NCBI GenBank assembly: GCA_009996555.1
Contig: JAACZX010000478.1
Location: 1-9,978, forward strand
DNA: 9,978 nucleotides
Direction: 5' to 3'
Source: Chitinophagaceae bacterium
GTDB taxonomy: Bacteria > Bacteroidota > Bacteroidia > Chitinophagales > Chitinophagaceae
A program made the translations under genes and the position numbers. This document shows positions 1 to 6,183 of this stretch, one piece after another. The notes beneath the pieces are model-generated. The model was not told the DNA's origin. It saw only the letters and a program-made list of their open reading frames with translations, and searched no databases. The stretch's first letter is position 1. Every line of letters starts with the position of its first letter.

Positions 1-2
1 TT

Positions 3-449
3 TTCTTATTCGCAGCATGCAAAACAAAGCCGGCCATGCAAAATGAAACAGTGAAAACACATGCGTTCCGTTTAAAACCCGGACAGGATCTGAAACAGGA
101 AATTCTTTCTTATGTGCAACAACACAACATTGAAGCTGGCTGGATCATTACCTGTGTGGGCAGTGTTACACAATACAACCTTCGTTTTGCCAACCAGCCC
201 GAAGGCAATAAAGCAACCGGTCATTTTGAAATTGTGAGTTTGGTGGGTACTGTCAGCATCAATGGTTCGCACCTGCACATGAGTGTAAGCGACAGTACAG
301 GTAAAACCCTTGGCGGTCACTTGCTCGACAGTAATCTTGTTTATACAACTGCCGAAATTGTAATAGGCGAAGGCAAGCAACTCGTCTTTACAAGAGAGAA
401 AGACGGCACTACTCCCTGGGAAGAGTTACAGGTAAAACCAAAGCAGTAA
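3..449 (+). CDS. PPC-domain (DUF296) protein, probable lipoprotein, 5' end outside window
   Basis: The PCC/PPC domain (DUF296, the fold also found in plant AT-hook proteins) fills the visible protein. Numbering from the Met codon at 36, it shows RLKPG near residue 12, GSVTQYNLRFA at 42-52, GHFEIVSLVGT at 62-72 and the histidine-rich GSHLHMSVSD followed by GGH (H79, H81, H95), the candidate metal site of bacterial members. The Met at 36 has no convincing ribosome site. The same frame stays open to the window edge and reads F-L-F-A-A-C-K-T-K-P-A before it, which resembles the end of a lipoprotein signal with a FAAC lipobox (Cys codon 18-20). I therefore infer that the real start lies upstream of the window and that the protein is lipidated and exported. 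The fold is clear but the function is not; bacterial members have no agreed role. It is probably cotranscribed with the membrane gene 2 nt downstream. Confidence 0.85.
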   Translation, partial: FLFAACKTKPAMQNETVKTHAFRLKPGQDLKQEILSYVQQHNIEAGWIITCVGSVTQYNLRFANQPEGNKATGHFEIVSLVGTVSINGSHLHMSVSDSTGKTLGGHLLDSNLVYTTAEIVIGEGKQLVFTREKDGTTPWEELQVKPKQ

Positions 450-451
450 GC

Positions 452-823
452 ATGCTCAGCCGTTTGCAACTCATCAGTATTTTTTACACAGCAGCATTGT
501 TGACGTTTACGATCTATTGGGCAAATTATTATGAAACCTACAGTGGTCATACAAAAGGAGAAGAATTGTTTACTGCGCTGGTCGTGTTTCTATTTCTCAC
601 TTTTTTTTACTTTTTGGTATTGCAATTTTCGGTGAACCGAAACAATTGGGCACTTGCATTATTTCTACCAATCATTAATGCCATCATTACTTTTTTGATC
701 ACCGTTGTTGTATTGTGGCTTGGTTCTTTTGATGGAAATCCGAAAGAAGATATTTTGATTTTTGGAATTGCTTATACCTTGTTGTCTTCGTTGGTTGGGT
801 TGGTGTTGTGGGGGAAAACTTAA
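452..823 (+). CDS. small four-helix integral membrane protein, unknown function
   Basis: This 123-residue hydrophobic protein has four predicted membrane segments at about residues 5-27, 40-60, 66-91 and 100-120, with short charged loops (HTKGEE near 33, VNRNN near 61, DGNPKED near 94). I do not recognise a family and see no catalytic motif. The start codon lies 2 nt after the stop of the PPC-domain gene, which suggests translational coupling and a shared transcript. Its stop is 8 nt from the stop of the convergent gene, and I see no terminator hairpin in that gap. The ORF is credible from its length, tight spacing and consistent transmembrane pattern. Confidence 0.75.
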   Translation: MLSRLQLISIFYTAALLTFTIYWANYYETYSGHTKGEELFTALVVFLFLTFFYFLVLQFSVNRNNWALALFLPIINAIITFLITVVVLWLGSFDGNPKEDILIFGIAYTLLSSLVGLVLWGKT

Positions 824-831
824 TAACGTTT

Positions 832-1302
832 CTAAAACACCTTCCCTATTGAAAATCCCGCTGAAGGTGTAAATGCAAATCGGTTAATCACCGGAGTAAT
901 TGAAATTCGCCACATCCAATCTTTTTTAGTATGTGATCTATAGCCTACAGACGGAACAAAGTTTGTCCATTTATCATTTCCTTTTGAGCGAAAATCAGCA
1001 TCTCTGTATGTTGGAGAAACAGTAAAACCAGCATCGATAAATCTTCTATTTGTTTTTAATGGAAATAGATAGTTTAAGCCAACCGGAATTGTAAGGGAAG
1101 ATGCTTTTTCTGCATAAAAACCAGCCCCAATTCTGACGCCAATTCCCGGCTTCTTGGTAAGCTGTCGTTCATAATTGAGTGAGCCGAACAATCCACTACC
1201 AAAAGCTTCAATATAAAAACTGTTTTCTCGAAACGTTTCCTGAGCAAATGAATAAGATGAAAAAAAAGAAATAATAAAAAGTAAAAAGAAAGGCCTTTTC
1301 AT
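832..1302 (-). CDS. small outer-membrane beta-barrel-like protein
   Basis: This 156-residue protein opens with a Sec signal peptide (MKRPFFLLFIISFFSSYSFA, cleavage probably before Gln21). The rest has alternating polar and aromatic strands typical of small barrels: SFYIEAFGSGLFGSLNYER, GIGVRIGAGFYAE, LTIPVGLNYLFPL, FIDAGFTVSPTYR and FTPSAGFSIGKVF. It ends in Phe, the usual terminal residue of beta-barrel proteins recognised by the BAM machinery. No enzymatic motif is visible and the role is unknown. A good Bacteroidota promoter candidate lies just upstream (1320-1350), giving a short leader and monocistronic expression. Barrel topology is inferred from the sequence pattern only. Confidence 0.8.
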   Translation of the reverse strand: MKRPFFLLFIISFFSSYSFAQETFRENSFYIEAFGSGLFGSLNYERQLTKKPGIGVRIGAGFYAEKASSLTIPVGLNYLFPLKTNRRFIDAGFTVSPTYRDADFRSKGNDKWTNFVPSVGYRSHTKKDWMWRISITPVINRFAFTPSAGFSIGKVF

Positions 1303-1319
1303 ACAGGCTGTGTTTTGTA

Positions 1320-1350
1320 CTAAAATAAGAACATGTTTTATCCTTCAAAA
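1320..1350 (-). promoter_or_regulatory. probable promoter of the outer-membrane protein gene
   Basis: Read on the minus strand, TTTTG (1350-1346) is followed after 18 nt by TATTTTAG (1327-1320), a 7-of-8 match to the Bacteroidota -7 element TAnnTTTG with its -33 TTG. Transcription would start about 10 nt before the ATG at 1302. Confidence 0.55.
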
Positions 1351-1364
1351 TTTAATGTTGTTAA

Positions 1365-1397
1365 TAGAAACAAAAAACCGGAGCTCATCACTCCGGT
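1365..1397. repeat. 33-bp direct repeat, copy 1 (contains terminator hairpin)
   Basis: These 33 bases are identical to 2199-2231. The repeat contains the hairpin ACCGGAG-CTCATCA-CTCCGGT. Together with copy 2 it brackets the hicAB pair, and in both places it precedes sequence encoding the carboxyl end of the S9 peptidase. Confidence 0.95.
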
Positions 1398-1408
1398 TTT
1401 CTTTTATT
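1374..1408. terminator. Rho-independent-type bidirectional terminator of the orphan peptidase end
   Basis: A 10-bp stem AAAACCGGAG / CTCCGGTTTT surrounds the loop CTCATCA. It is followed by T-rich sequence on the plus strand (TTTTCTTTT) and on the minus strand (TTTTTTG). It lies just past the stop codon of the minus-strand peptidase remnant at 1422, so it is probably the original terminator of that lost gene. Confidence 0.75.
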
Positions 1409-1421
1409 CAAATCATTCATC

Positions 1422-1517
1422 TTACTTGATCACATCCTTCGGCACTTCTCTTTCCAGTAATTTTTTGTAAATAAACATGGCTATTTCATTTTGCGAATGC
1501 AGCTGTTGGTTTCTGCC
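1422..1517 (-). pseudogene. orphan 3'-end remnant of an S9 dipeptidyl-peptidase gene
   Basis: The minus strand encodes 31 residues ending LLEREVPKDVIK before a TAA stop. They match the carboxyl end of the S9 peptidase at 2279-2374 with only three substitutions (Leu to Met, Asn to Lys, Gly to Arg). By hand count 83 of 96 nucleotides agree, and nine of the twelve changed codons are synonymous. Similarity stops abruptly at about 1517, next to the hicAB promoter region. No start codon or catalytic residue is left, so this is a gene fragment. The mainly synonymous divergence suggests it came from a once-functional homologue rather than from recent copying and decay. Confidence 0.85.
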
Positions 1518-1565
1518 TAAGTCGCAAAAGCATATAATTTGAAAACGTTAGGGCAATTAACAAAT

Positions 1566-1603
1566 AGTAGAAATTTTACTACCTTTACCAAAATCAACTA
1601 CCT
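1566..1603 (+). promoter_or_regulatory. candidate hicAB promoter and operator
   Basis: The segment holds an inverted repeat TAGTA (1565-1569) / TACTA (1577-1581, approximate) and a 7-bp direct repeat ACTACCT (1578-1584 and 1597-1603, 19 bp apart). TACCTTTA at 1580-1587 is a 7-of-8 match to the -7 consensus TAnnTTTG, but I see no matching -33 TTG. HicB proteins usually repress their own operon, so repeats overlapping a -7 element next to the toxin start fit an operator. This is inference. Confidence 0.35.
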
Positions 1604-1607
1604 CTTC

Positions 1608-1787
1608 ATGAAGTCGAGTGAGTTACACCGTTTAATTCTTCGTAACGGATGGCGGCATATACGAACAGCAGGCAGCCACTACATTTACGAAAAAGAGAGT
1701 CGTACTTACCCGGATCCATTTCATGGAACAAACAAAGTGGGTAAAGGATTAGAGAAGAAGATTAAAAAAGAAATGAAATTGAAATAA
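1608..1787 (+). CDS. hicA: HicA-family mRNA interferase toxin
   Basis: HicA toxins are small ribosome-independent RNases with a double-stranded-RNA-binding fold that cut mRNA until held by HicB. This 59-residue protein starts MKSSELHR, the usual HicA beginning. It carries NGWRHIRTAGSHYIY at about 13-27, with the catalytic histidine in GSH (His24), then PFHG (37-40) and a lysine-rich tail typical of the family. A longer start at 1539 would add 23 residues encoded by the promoter region, and the family length argues against it. hicB begins 25 nt downstream, so the two form an operon in the usual toxin-first order. The pair lies between duplicated ends of a peptidase gene, which points to acquisition by transfer. 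The toxin looks intact. Confidence 0.92.
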   Translation: MKSSELHRLILRNGWRHIRTAGSHYIYEKESRTYPDPFHGTNKVGKGLEKKIKKEMKLK

Positions 1788-1812
1788 AGTACAACACGTA
1801 AAAAATAAAGTC

Positions 1813-2193
1813 ATGCCTACCGTTACCATCATAATCGAACGCAGCAAAGATGCTTATTGGGCTTATGCTGAAAAACTGGAGGGTGTTTCCGGTGTTGGAG
1901 ATACCATTACAGAAGCGAAGAAATCGGTTATTGAAAGTCTTGAACTCCAAAAAGAGCTCGGCAATATTCCAAATAAAAACTATTCCATCAGTTTTAAATT
2001 CGATACAGAAAGCCTGTTGAAATATTACAAAGGGATATTCACGAATTCAGCTTTTGAAAAACTGACCGGCATTAACCAGAAGCAGATACAGCATTATGCA
2101 ACTGGTGTAAAAAAACCAAGAGCACGCCAGGCAAAAAAAATAGAAGAAGCATTACACTCTTTAGGTCGTGAACTTTTAACTGTTAAACTCTAA
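1813..2193 (+). CDS. hicB: HicB-family antitoxin with C-terminal helix-turn-helix
   Basis: This 126-residue protein pairs with the HicA toxin just upstream. The first ~60 residues match the HicB partial RNase-H-like fold: a beta strand TVTIIIERS, then YWAYAEKLEGVSGVGDTITEAKKSVIESLEL, the segment that binds and covers HicA. The carboxyl half (about 80-122) reads as an XRE-like helix-turn-helix: AFEKLTGINQKQIQHYATG followed by KKPRARQAKKIEEALHSLG. The DNA-binding part probably represses the hicAB promoter. The stop codon is 5 nt before the 33-bp repeat whose hairpin would end the transcript. Both domains look complete. The system may maintain the locus or act in stress or phage defence; the sequence does not say which. 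Confidence 0.92.
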   Translation: MPTVTIIIERSKDAYWAYAEKLEGVSGVGDTITEAKKSVIESLELQKELGNIPNKNYSISFKFDTESLLKYYKGIFTNSAFEKLTGINQKQIQHYATGVKKPRARQAKKIEEALHSLGRELLTVKL

Positions 2194-2198
2194 CATTT

Positions 2199-2231
2199 TA
2201 GAAACAAAAAACCGGAGCTCATCACTCCGGT
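2199..2231. repeat. 33-bp direct repeat, copy 2 (contains terminator hairpin)
   Basis: These bases are identical to 1365-1397. The stem ACCGGAG (2211-2217) and CTCCGGT (2225-2231) encloses the loop CTCATCA. On the minus strand a run of six T follows, so it can terminate the S9 peptidase transcript. On the plus strand it lies 5 nt after the hicB stop and may end that operon too, though its plus-strand T tract is poor. Confidence 0.95.
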
Positions 2232-2237
2232 CAACCA

Positions 2238-2271
2238 AAACCTCCGGGGGTTTTTAAAACCCCGGAGGTTT
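2238..2271. repeat. 34-bp near-perfect palindrome (REP-like element)
   Basis: Arms AAACCTCCGGGG (2238-2249) and CCCCGGAGGTTT (2260-2271) are exact complements. The centre adds TTTT / AAAA pairing with one bulged G and one apical T. It lies between the peptidase stop codon and its terminator and is absent from the otherwise parallel copy at 1365-1517, so it looks like an independently inserted palindromic unit. In RNA it would form a very stable hairpin that could act as a terminator or protect the 3' end of the mRNA. Confidence 0.85.
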
Positions 2272-2278
2272 GAAATCC

Positions 2279-2785
2279 TTACTTTATCACATCCTTTGGC
2301 ACTTCTCTCTCCAATAAGTTTTTATAAATAAACAACGCTATTTCGTTTTGCGAATGCAGTTGTTGATTACCGCCCCAGCCATGTCGGCCACCGGGGTACA
2401 GCATAAACTCGAAATGCTTTTTCTTTTCCTGTAGTTTTTTGATCAGCTGAATACTGTTCTGCATGTGCACGTTATCATCCATTGTTCCATGATAAATACG
2501 CAGCAACCCTTTGTACTGATCTACATAGGTATAAACAGAAGATGATTTATAACCTTCAGGATTTTCTTTCGGCGTATCCATAAAACGCTCGGTGTAATGA
2601 CTGTCGTACAAACTCCAGTCGGTAACACTGCCGCCGGCTAAACCATGCGTGAAATAATCAGCACCATAAGTAAGTGCATACGCACTCATATAACCACCAT
2701 AGCTGAAACCACTAATGGCCACTTTGTTCTTATCAACGCCTGCATTTTCAATGAGCCATTTCACAATTGTGATCCAGTCTTTCAT
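2279..2785 (-). CDS. S9 dipeptidyl peptidase, C-terminal catalytic fragment (frameshifted gene)
   Basis: This is the carboxyl 168 residues of a prolyl-oligopeptidase family (S9) alpha/beta hydrolase. The complete catalytic triad is visible: Ser28 in GFSYGG, the Asp in GTMDDNVHMQNS (about 103-104) and His135 in GGRHGW. The segment GYKSSSVYTYVDQYKGLLRIYHG is characteristic of DPP-IV-like enzymes. The reading frame is lost just upstream, and the apparent ATG at 2785 is the internal Met of a W-E-M-K-D-W motif. Its ATGA overlaps the stop of the N-terminal part, so coupled re-initiation is conceivable, but the hydrolase domain is cut before its nucleophile elbow. I think an active enzyme is unlikely unless the frameshift is a sequence error. 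Confidence 0.88.
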   Translation of the reverse strand: MKDWITIVKWLIENAGVDKNKVAISGFSYGGYMSAYALTYGADYFTHGLAGGSVTDWSLYDSHYTERFMDTPKENPEGYKSSSVYTYVDQYKGLLRIYHGTMDDNVHMQNSIQLIKKLQEKKKHFEFMLYPGGRHGWGGNQQLHSQNEIALFIYKNLLEREVPKDVIK

Positions 2786-2800
2786 TTCCCAGTAAAGTTA
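2782..2800 (-). other. frame-breaking deletion site in the S9 peptidase gene
   Basis: On the minus strand one frame ends G-I-N-F-T-G-K-stop while the next frame reads L-Y-W-E-M-K-D-W. Relatives typically carry a continuous G-x-N-x-M-H-R-N-L-G-x-W-E-M-x-D stretch here. The visible sequence is about four to six residues short as well as out of frame. This fits a deletion of roughly 19 nt; collapse of a tandem TGGGAAA heptamer (one copy remains at 2785-2791) or a one-base loss would also break the frame. The size estimate rests on recalled family sequence. Confidence 0.7.
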
Positions 2801-4386
2801 ATACCCTCTTTACCAAAGTGGCCGCTTGCACGGTGATCCATTGCTACCTGTATCATTCCTTCTTTTGCCCACCATTGTTGCTGCATATTTAATGCCCAGC
2901 CATCTGATACAGTACCTGCGTTAGGACCACCGTAAATGCTGATCATCACAGGATACTTTTTGTTCTTGTCATAATTCAGCGGCCATACAATGCGTAACGG
3001 CAGATCGTATTTGCCATCTTCACTTTTTACACGCAGCAATTCTGTTTTTGCTAAAGTAGTTATTGCAAACGCTTCGCCTGTTGCAGTTCCTAATTCACGA
3101 ACAACTTTTCCTTTGTTATTCACCACCGCCATTACATCGGGCGTAGAAACATTTGAATAGTTGGTCACAAAGTGTGTACCCATTGGCGATACACGAATAT
3201 TGCGATGGGTGAATTCGCCGAATGTTAAACGCATTAAACCGCTGCCATCAAACTTCACTTTATACAAATCGAAACGGGCGCTATTATCTTTACGGCAAGT
3301 GAAGTAAACGAGTTTGCTTTTTTCATCAACCAGATTCACAGCAGTAACAGTATATGATCCAGTGGTAATAGCATTGATGCGTTTGCCGCTCATATCATGT
3401 AAATACAAATGATTCCAGCCGCTTGCATCGCTTTGTAAAATGAATTGTTTTCCGTTTTGCAAAAACGTAATGCGGTTCTGATCATCCAGATCGACCCATG
3501 TTTTTTGTGTTTCGTCGTAGATCACTTTTTTGCTGCCATCAGCCAAATTCATTTCATATACTTTCAGATTATCCTGTGTGCGTGGCATCCATTGTATCCA
3601 CAAAGCACTACCATCCGGTTTCCACAAAGGCATACCAAAATACTGATCATCTTTCTGGTTAAAATCAGCCCATACTGTTGCCCCACCATCAGGATTTACC
3701 ACACCAACTTTTACTTCAGGATTTTTATCACCTGCTTTGGGGTAACGTGTGCGTTCAATAAAACCATGTTGTCCTTCTTCGCTGTAAATCGGGAACATGG
3801 GCACTTCACTTTCATCCATGCGCATATAAGCGATCTTCTTACTGTCGGGGCTCCACCAGAAAGATTTGTAGCGACTTGCACGACCCAAAATTTCTTCGAA
3901 ATACACCCAACTGGCATAACCGTTTAAGATCACATCAGTACCATCGTCGGTCAACTGTGTTTCTTTTTTTGTTGCAAGATTGATCGTGTACAAATTGTTG
4001 TTGCGTGTAAACGCCACATATTGTTTGTCGGGCGAAAGAACAGGATTCTTCTCTTCGTCTTTATTATTGGTGAGACGGGTTTCTTCGTTTGCCATTTTCA
4101 GATACAAATCGTTGCCTTTGTTGATGATCTCGGGAACAACCACCATGATGTGCATTTCAGGGGCTTTGTAATCTGTTTCTTTTCCTGTTTTAATGTCGTG
4201 CACATACTGTTTACCATCCCTGCGAATGATGAAACTGTTTTCACCAGCCCATTCTACAAATTGCGGAAGTGGTTTGGTTATTTTTTGTGCTGCTCCTTTG
4301 AGCATTTGCTCTGTTGTTAATGCTGTTTGTGCCGATGCGCCAAACGCAGCAGCAATAAACAACAGCAGAAATCCATTTTTTCGCAT
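2782..4386 (-). CDS. S9 dipeptidyl peptidase, signal peptide and beta-propeller part (frameshifted gene)
   Basis: This is the amino-terminal 534 residues of a DPP-IV-like serine peptidase that would remove dipeptides from protein amino termini in the periplasm. A signal peptide (MRKNGFLLLFIAAAFGASA) leads into the DPPIV_N eight-bladed propeller. Visible marks are SPDKQYVAFTRNNNLY (~118-133), the SWVYFEEIL segment (EE 164-165, corresponding to the Glu pair that grips the substrate amino terminus), WWSPDSKKIAYMRMDES (177-193) and NPDGGATVWADF. The start of the hydrolase domain follows (YPVMISIYGGPNAG, then VAMDHRASGHFGKEG), and the frame breaks. The two parts add up to about 702 residues, close to the family norm. 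The gene is upstream of hicAB but on the opposite strand, and its 3' end is duplicated beyond that pair. Confidence 0.9.
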   Translation of the reverse strand: MRKNGFLLLFIAAAFGASAQTALTTEQMLKGAAQKITKPLPQFVEWAGENSFIIRRDGKQYVHDIKTGKETDYKAPEMHIMVVVPEIINKGNDLYLKMANEETRLTNNKDEEKNPVLSPDKQYVAFTRNNNLYTINLATKKETQLTDDGTDVILNGYASWVYFEEILGRASRYKSFWWSPDSKKIAYMRMDESEVPMFPIYSEEGQHGFIERTRYPKAGDKNPEVKVGVVNPDGGATVWADFNQKDDQYFGMPLWKPDGSALWIQWMPRTQDNLKVYEMNLADGSKKVIYDETQKTWVDLDDQNRITFLQNGKQFILQSDASGWNHLYLHDMSGKRINAITTGSYTVTAVNLVDEKSKLVYFTCRKDNSARFDLYKVKFDGSGLMRLTFGEFTHRNIRVSPMGTHFVTNYSNVSTPDVMAVVNNKGKVVRELGTATGEAFAITTLAKTELLRVKSEDGKYDLPLRIVWPLNYDKNKKYPVMISIYGGPNAGTVSDGWALNMQQQWWAKEGMIQVAMDHRASGHFGKEGINFTGK

Positions 4387-4456
4387 GCTTGATTTTTTAA
4401 GGGAATGAAGATAATTTTTTTGTTGAAAGATGCTGTGGCAATTGGATGAATGGAAT

Positions 4457-4488
4457 AAAAAAGCCGCAGCATTAAATGCAACGGCTTT
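4457..4488. terminator. lysS terminator, possibly bidirectional
   Basis: An imperfect hairpin has outer arms GCCG / CGGC and inner TGCA-type pairing around an A/T-rich loop, flanked by six A on the left and TTTCT on the right. Read on the minus strand it gives GCCG...CGGC followed by six T, about 20 nt past the lysS stop at 4508. It lies between lysS and the start of the peptidase gene and so separates the two minus-strand units. Confidence 0.7.
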
Positions 4489-4507
4489 CTATATTCTGAG
4501 AATTAAC

Positions 4508-6028
4508 TTATTCAACTGTTTTCTCTGGTCTCATCATTGGAAATAAGAGAACATCTTGTATTGAAGGTTGATTCGTCATCAACATCACCAACCTGTCAAT
4601 ACCAATACCAATACCACTTGTTGGTGGCATACCATATTCCAATGAACGGAGGAAATCATAATCAATAAACATCGCTTCATCATCACCACGCTCTTTCAGT
4701 TTCACCTGGTCTTCAAAACGTTCACGCTGATCGATCGGATCGTTCAGCTCTGTGTATGCATTGGCTACTTCCTTCCCATTCACCATCAATTCAAAACGCT
4801 CTACCAATCCTTCTTTGCTGCGGTGCTTTTTGGTAAGCGGACTCATTTCAATCGGGTAATCAATAATGAATGTTGGCTGTATACATTTTGCTTCGCTTGT
4901 TTCGCCAAACAATTCATCAATCAACTTTCCTTTACCCATCGATGCATCTACATGAATATTGAGTTGCTTGCAAACATTGCGTAATCCTTCTTCATCCAAA
5001 CCACTCACATCAATACCTGTATTTTCTTTGATGGCATCGAAAATAGATAATCGTTTGAACGGCGCTTTAAAACTGATGCTTTTATCACCCACTGTAACAT
5101 CGGTTGTGCCGTGCAATGCAATAGCAATACGCTCCAGCAAATTCTCCGTTACATTCATCATCCAGAAATAATCTTTGTAAGCGGTGTACCATTCAAGTAC
5201 TGTAAACTCTGGATTATGTGTGCGGTCCATGCCTTCGTTACGGAAGTTGCGGCTGAACTCATACACCCAATCGAAACCACCAACGATCAAACGTTTTAAA
5301 TACAACTCATTTGCAATGCGCATGTACATGGGCACATCTAATGCATTGTGATGTGTACTGAACGGACGGGCAGCAGCACCGCCAGGAATAGTTTGCAACA
5401 CCGGTGTATCTACTTCCAATGCACCATGCTCATTTAAATATTCACGAATGGTGTTGATGAGAATGGTACGTTTTACAAACACATCTTTCACCTGTGGGTT
5501 AATGATGAGATCGGCATAACGCTGACGGTATTTGAATTCCGGATCGGTCACCGCATCGAAGGTTTGTCCTTCTGCTTCCTTCACCACCGGCAATGGCTTT
5601 AATGATTTTGTAAGAACGGTGAGTTCCTTTACATGCAAACTTGTTTCGCCTGTTTTGGTGGTGAATACATAACCCTTCACACCAATGATGTCGCCAATGT
5701 CTAATAATTTTTTAAACACCACATCGTATAATGTCTTGTCTTCGCCGGGACAAATATCATCTCTGCGCACATATACCTGCAAACGTCCATGGCTATCCTG
5801 GATAACAGCAAAGCAAGCCTTGCCCATATCCCTAACACTCATAATACGGCCGGCAATGCAAACATCTTTGTACTCGTCTTTGGTATCTTCATTAAACCCT
5901 GCCTTCACAGCAGTTGAATAATGGGTAACGGGGTACAACGGTGCGGGGTAAGCATCGATGCCCAGTTTGGTTAACTCAGCTAATTTCTCTCTACGGATAA
6001 GTTCCTGTTCGCTCAAATGTGTACTCAT
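4508..6028 (-). CDS. lysS: lysyl-tRNA synthetase, class II
   Basis: LysS charges tRNA-Lys with lysine using ATP, in the cytoplasm. The 506-residue protein has the full class II layout: an OB-fold anticodon-binding domain (about residues 55-150, including VCIAGRIMSVRDMGKACFAVIQD), then the catalytic core. Motif 1 ends TIPGGAAARPFST, motif 2 is FRNEGMDRTHNPEFTVLEWY, and motif 3 is GMPPTSGIGIGIDRLVMLM. The carboxyl end is complete (DVLLFPMMRPE). I start at MSTHLSEQEL (6028); a longer frame to 6130 would add 34 residues that run through the promoter at 6083-6114 and do not belong to the family. Transcribed alone from that promoter and closed by the hairpin at 4457-4488. Nothing is missing or unusual in it. 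Confidence 0.97.
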   Translation of the reverse strand: MSTHLSEQELIRREKLAELTKLGIDAYPAPLYPVTHYSTAVKAGFNEDTKDEYKDVCIAGRIMSVRDMGKACFAVIQDSHGRLQVYVRRDDICPGEDKTLYDVVFKKLLDIGDIIGVKGYVFTTKTGETSLHVKELTVLTKSLKPLPVVKEAEGQTFDAVTDPEFKYRQRYADLIINPQVKDVFVKRTILINTIREYLNEHGALEVDTPVLQTIPGGAAARPFSTHHNALDVPMYMRIANELYLKRLIVGGFDWVYEFSRNFRNEGMDRTHNPEFTVLEWYTAYKDYFWMMNVTENLLERIAIALHGTTDVTVGDKSISFKAPFKRLSIFDAIKENTGIDVSGLDEEGLRNVCKQLNIHVDASMGKGKLIDELFGETSEAKCIQPTFIIDYPIEMSPLTKKHRSKEGLVERFELMVNGKEVANAYTELNDPIDQRERFEDQVKLKERGDDEAMFIDYDFLRSLEYGMPPTSGIGIGIDRLVMLMTNQPSIQDVLLFPMMRPEKTVE

Positions 6029-6082
6029 AACGATTTGGTTGAATGAAGCTGTTTTGATGTTTGGCTTCTTTTTAACAGCCCG

Positions 6083-6114
6083 CAAAATTACCGTAAGAAT
6101 GGCAGACCAGCAAA
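6083..6114 (-). promoter_or_regulatory. lysS promoter, exact Bacteroidota consensus
   Basis: On the minus strand TTTG (6114-6111), a 20-nt spacer and TAATTTTG (6090-6083) match both the -33 TTTG and the -7 TAnnTTTG elements without a mismatch. Transcription would start near 6076 and leave a leader of roughly 48 nt before the ATG at 6028. This also decides the lysS start, since the longer open frame begins upstream of the promoter. Confidence 0.8.
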
Positions 6115-6183
6115 GACGTATCTTCGGCACAGAATATGCAACGTTTAGCCCGTTAAATCCGTTTAATATTAAAACAACAATCG

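Noticed and set aside
1539..1607. Longer HicA start adding 23 residues
   Set aside because: The added residues translate the presumed promoter and operator, and HicA proteins normally begin at the MKSSEL-type start at 1608.
2785..2791. Simple 7-bp tandem repeat collapse as the sole cause of the peptidase frameshift
   Set aside because: Restoring one TGGGAAA gives an open frame, but the result still lacks the family's M-H-R-N-L-G residues, so a larger deletion fits better. It is kept only as an alternative.
3445..4320. Long open frames on the plus strand opposite the peptidase gene
   Set aside because: They are antisense shadows with no family resemblance, and the minus-strand frame encodes a clear DPP-IV propeller.
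6029..6130. Longer lysS start adding 34 residues
   Set aside because: An exact Bacteroidota promoter lies inside this stretch (6083-6114), and LysS proteins begin near the MSTHLSEQEL start.
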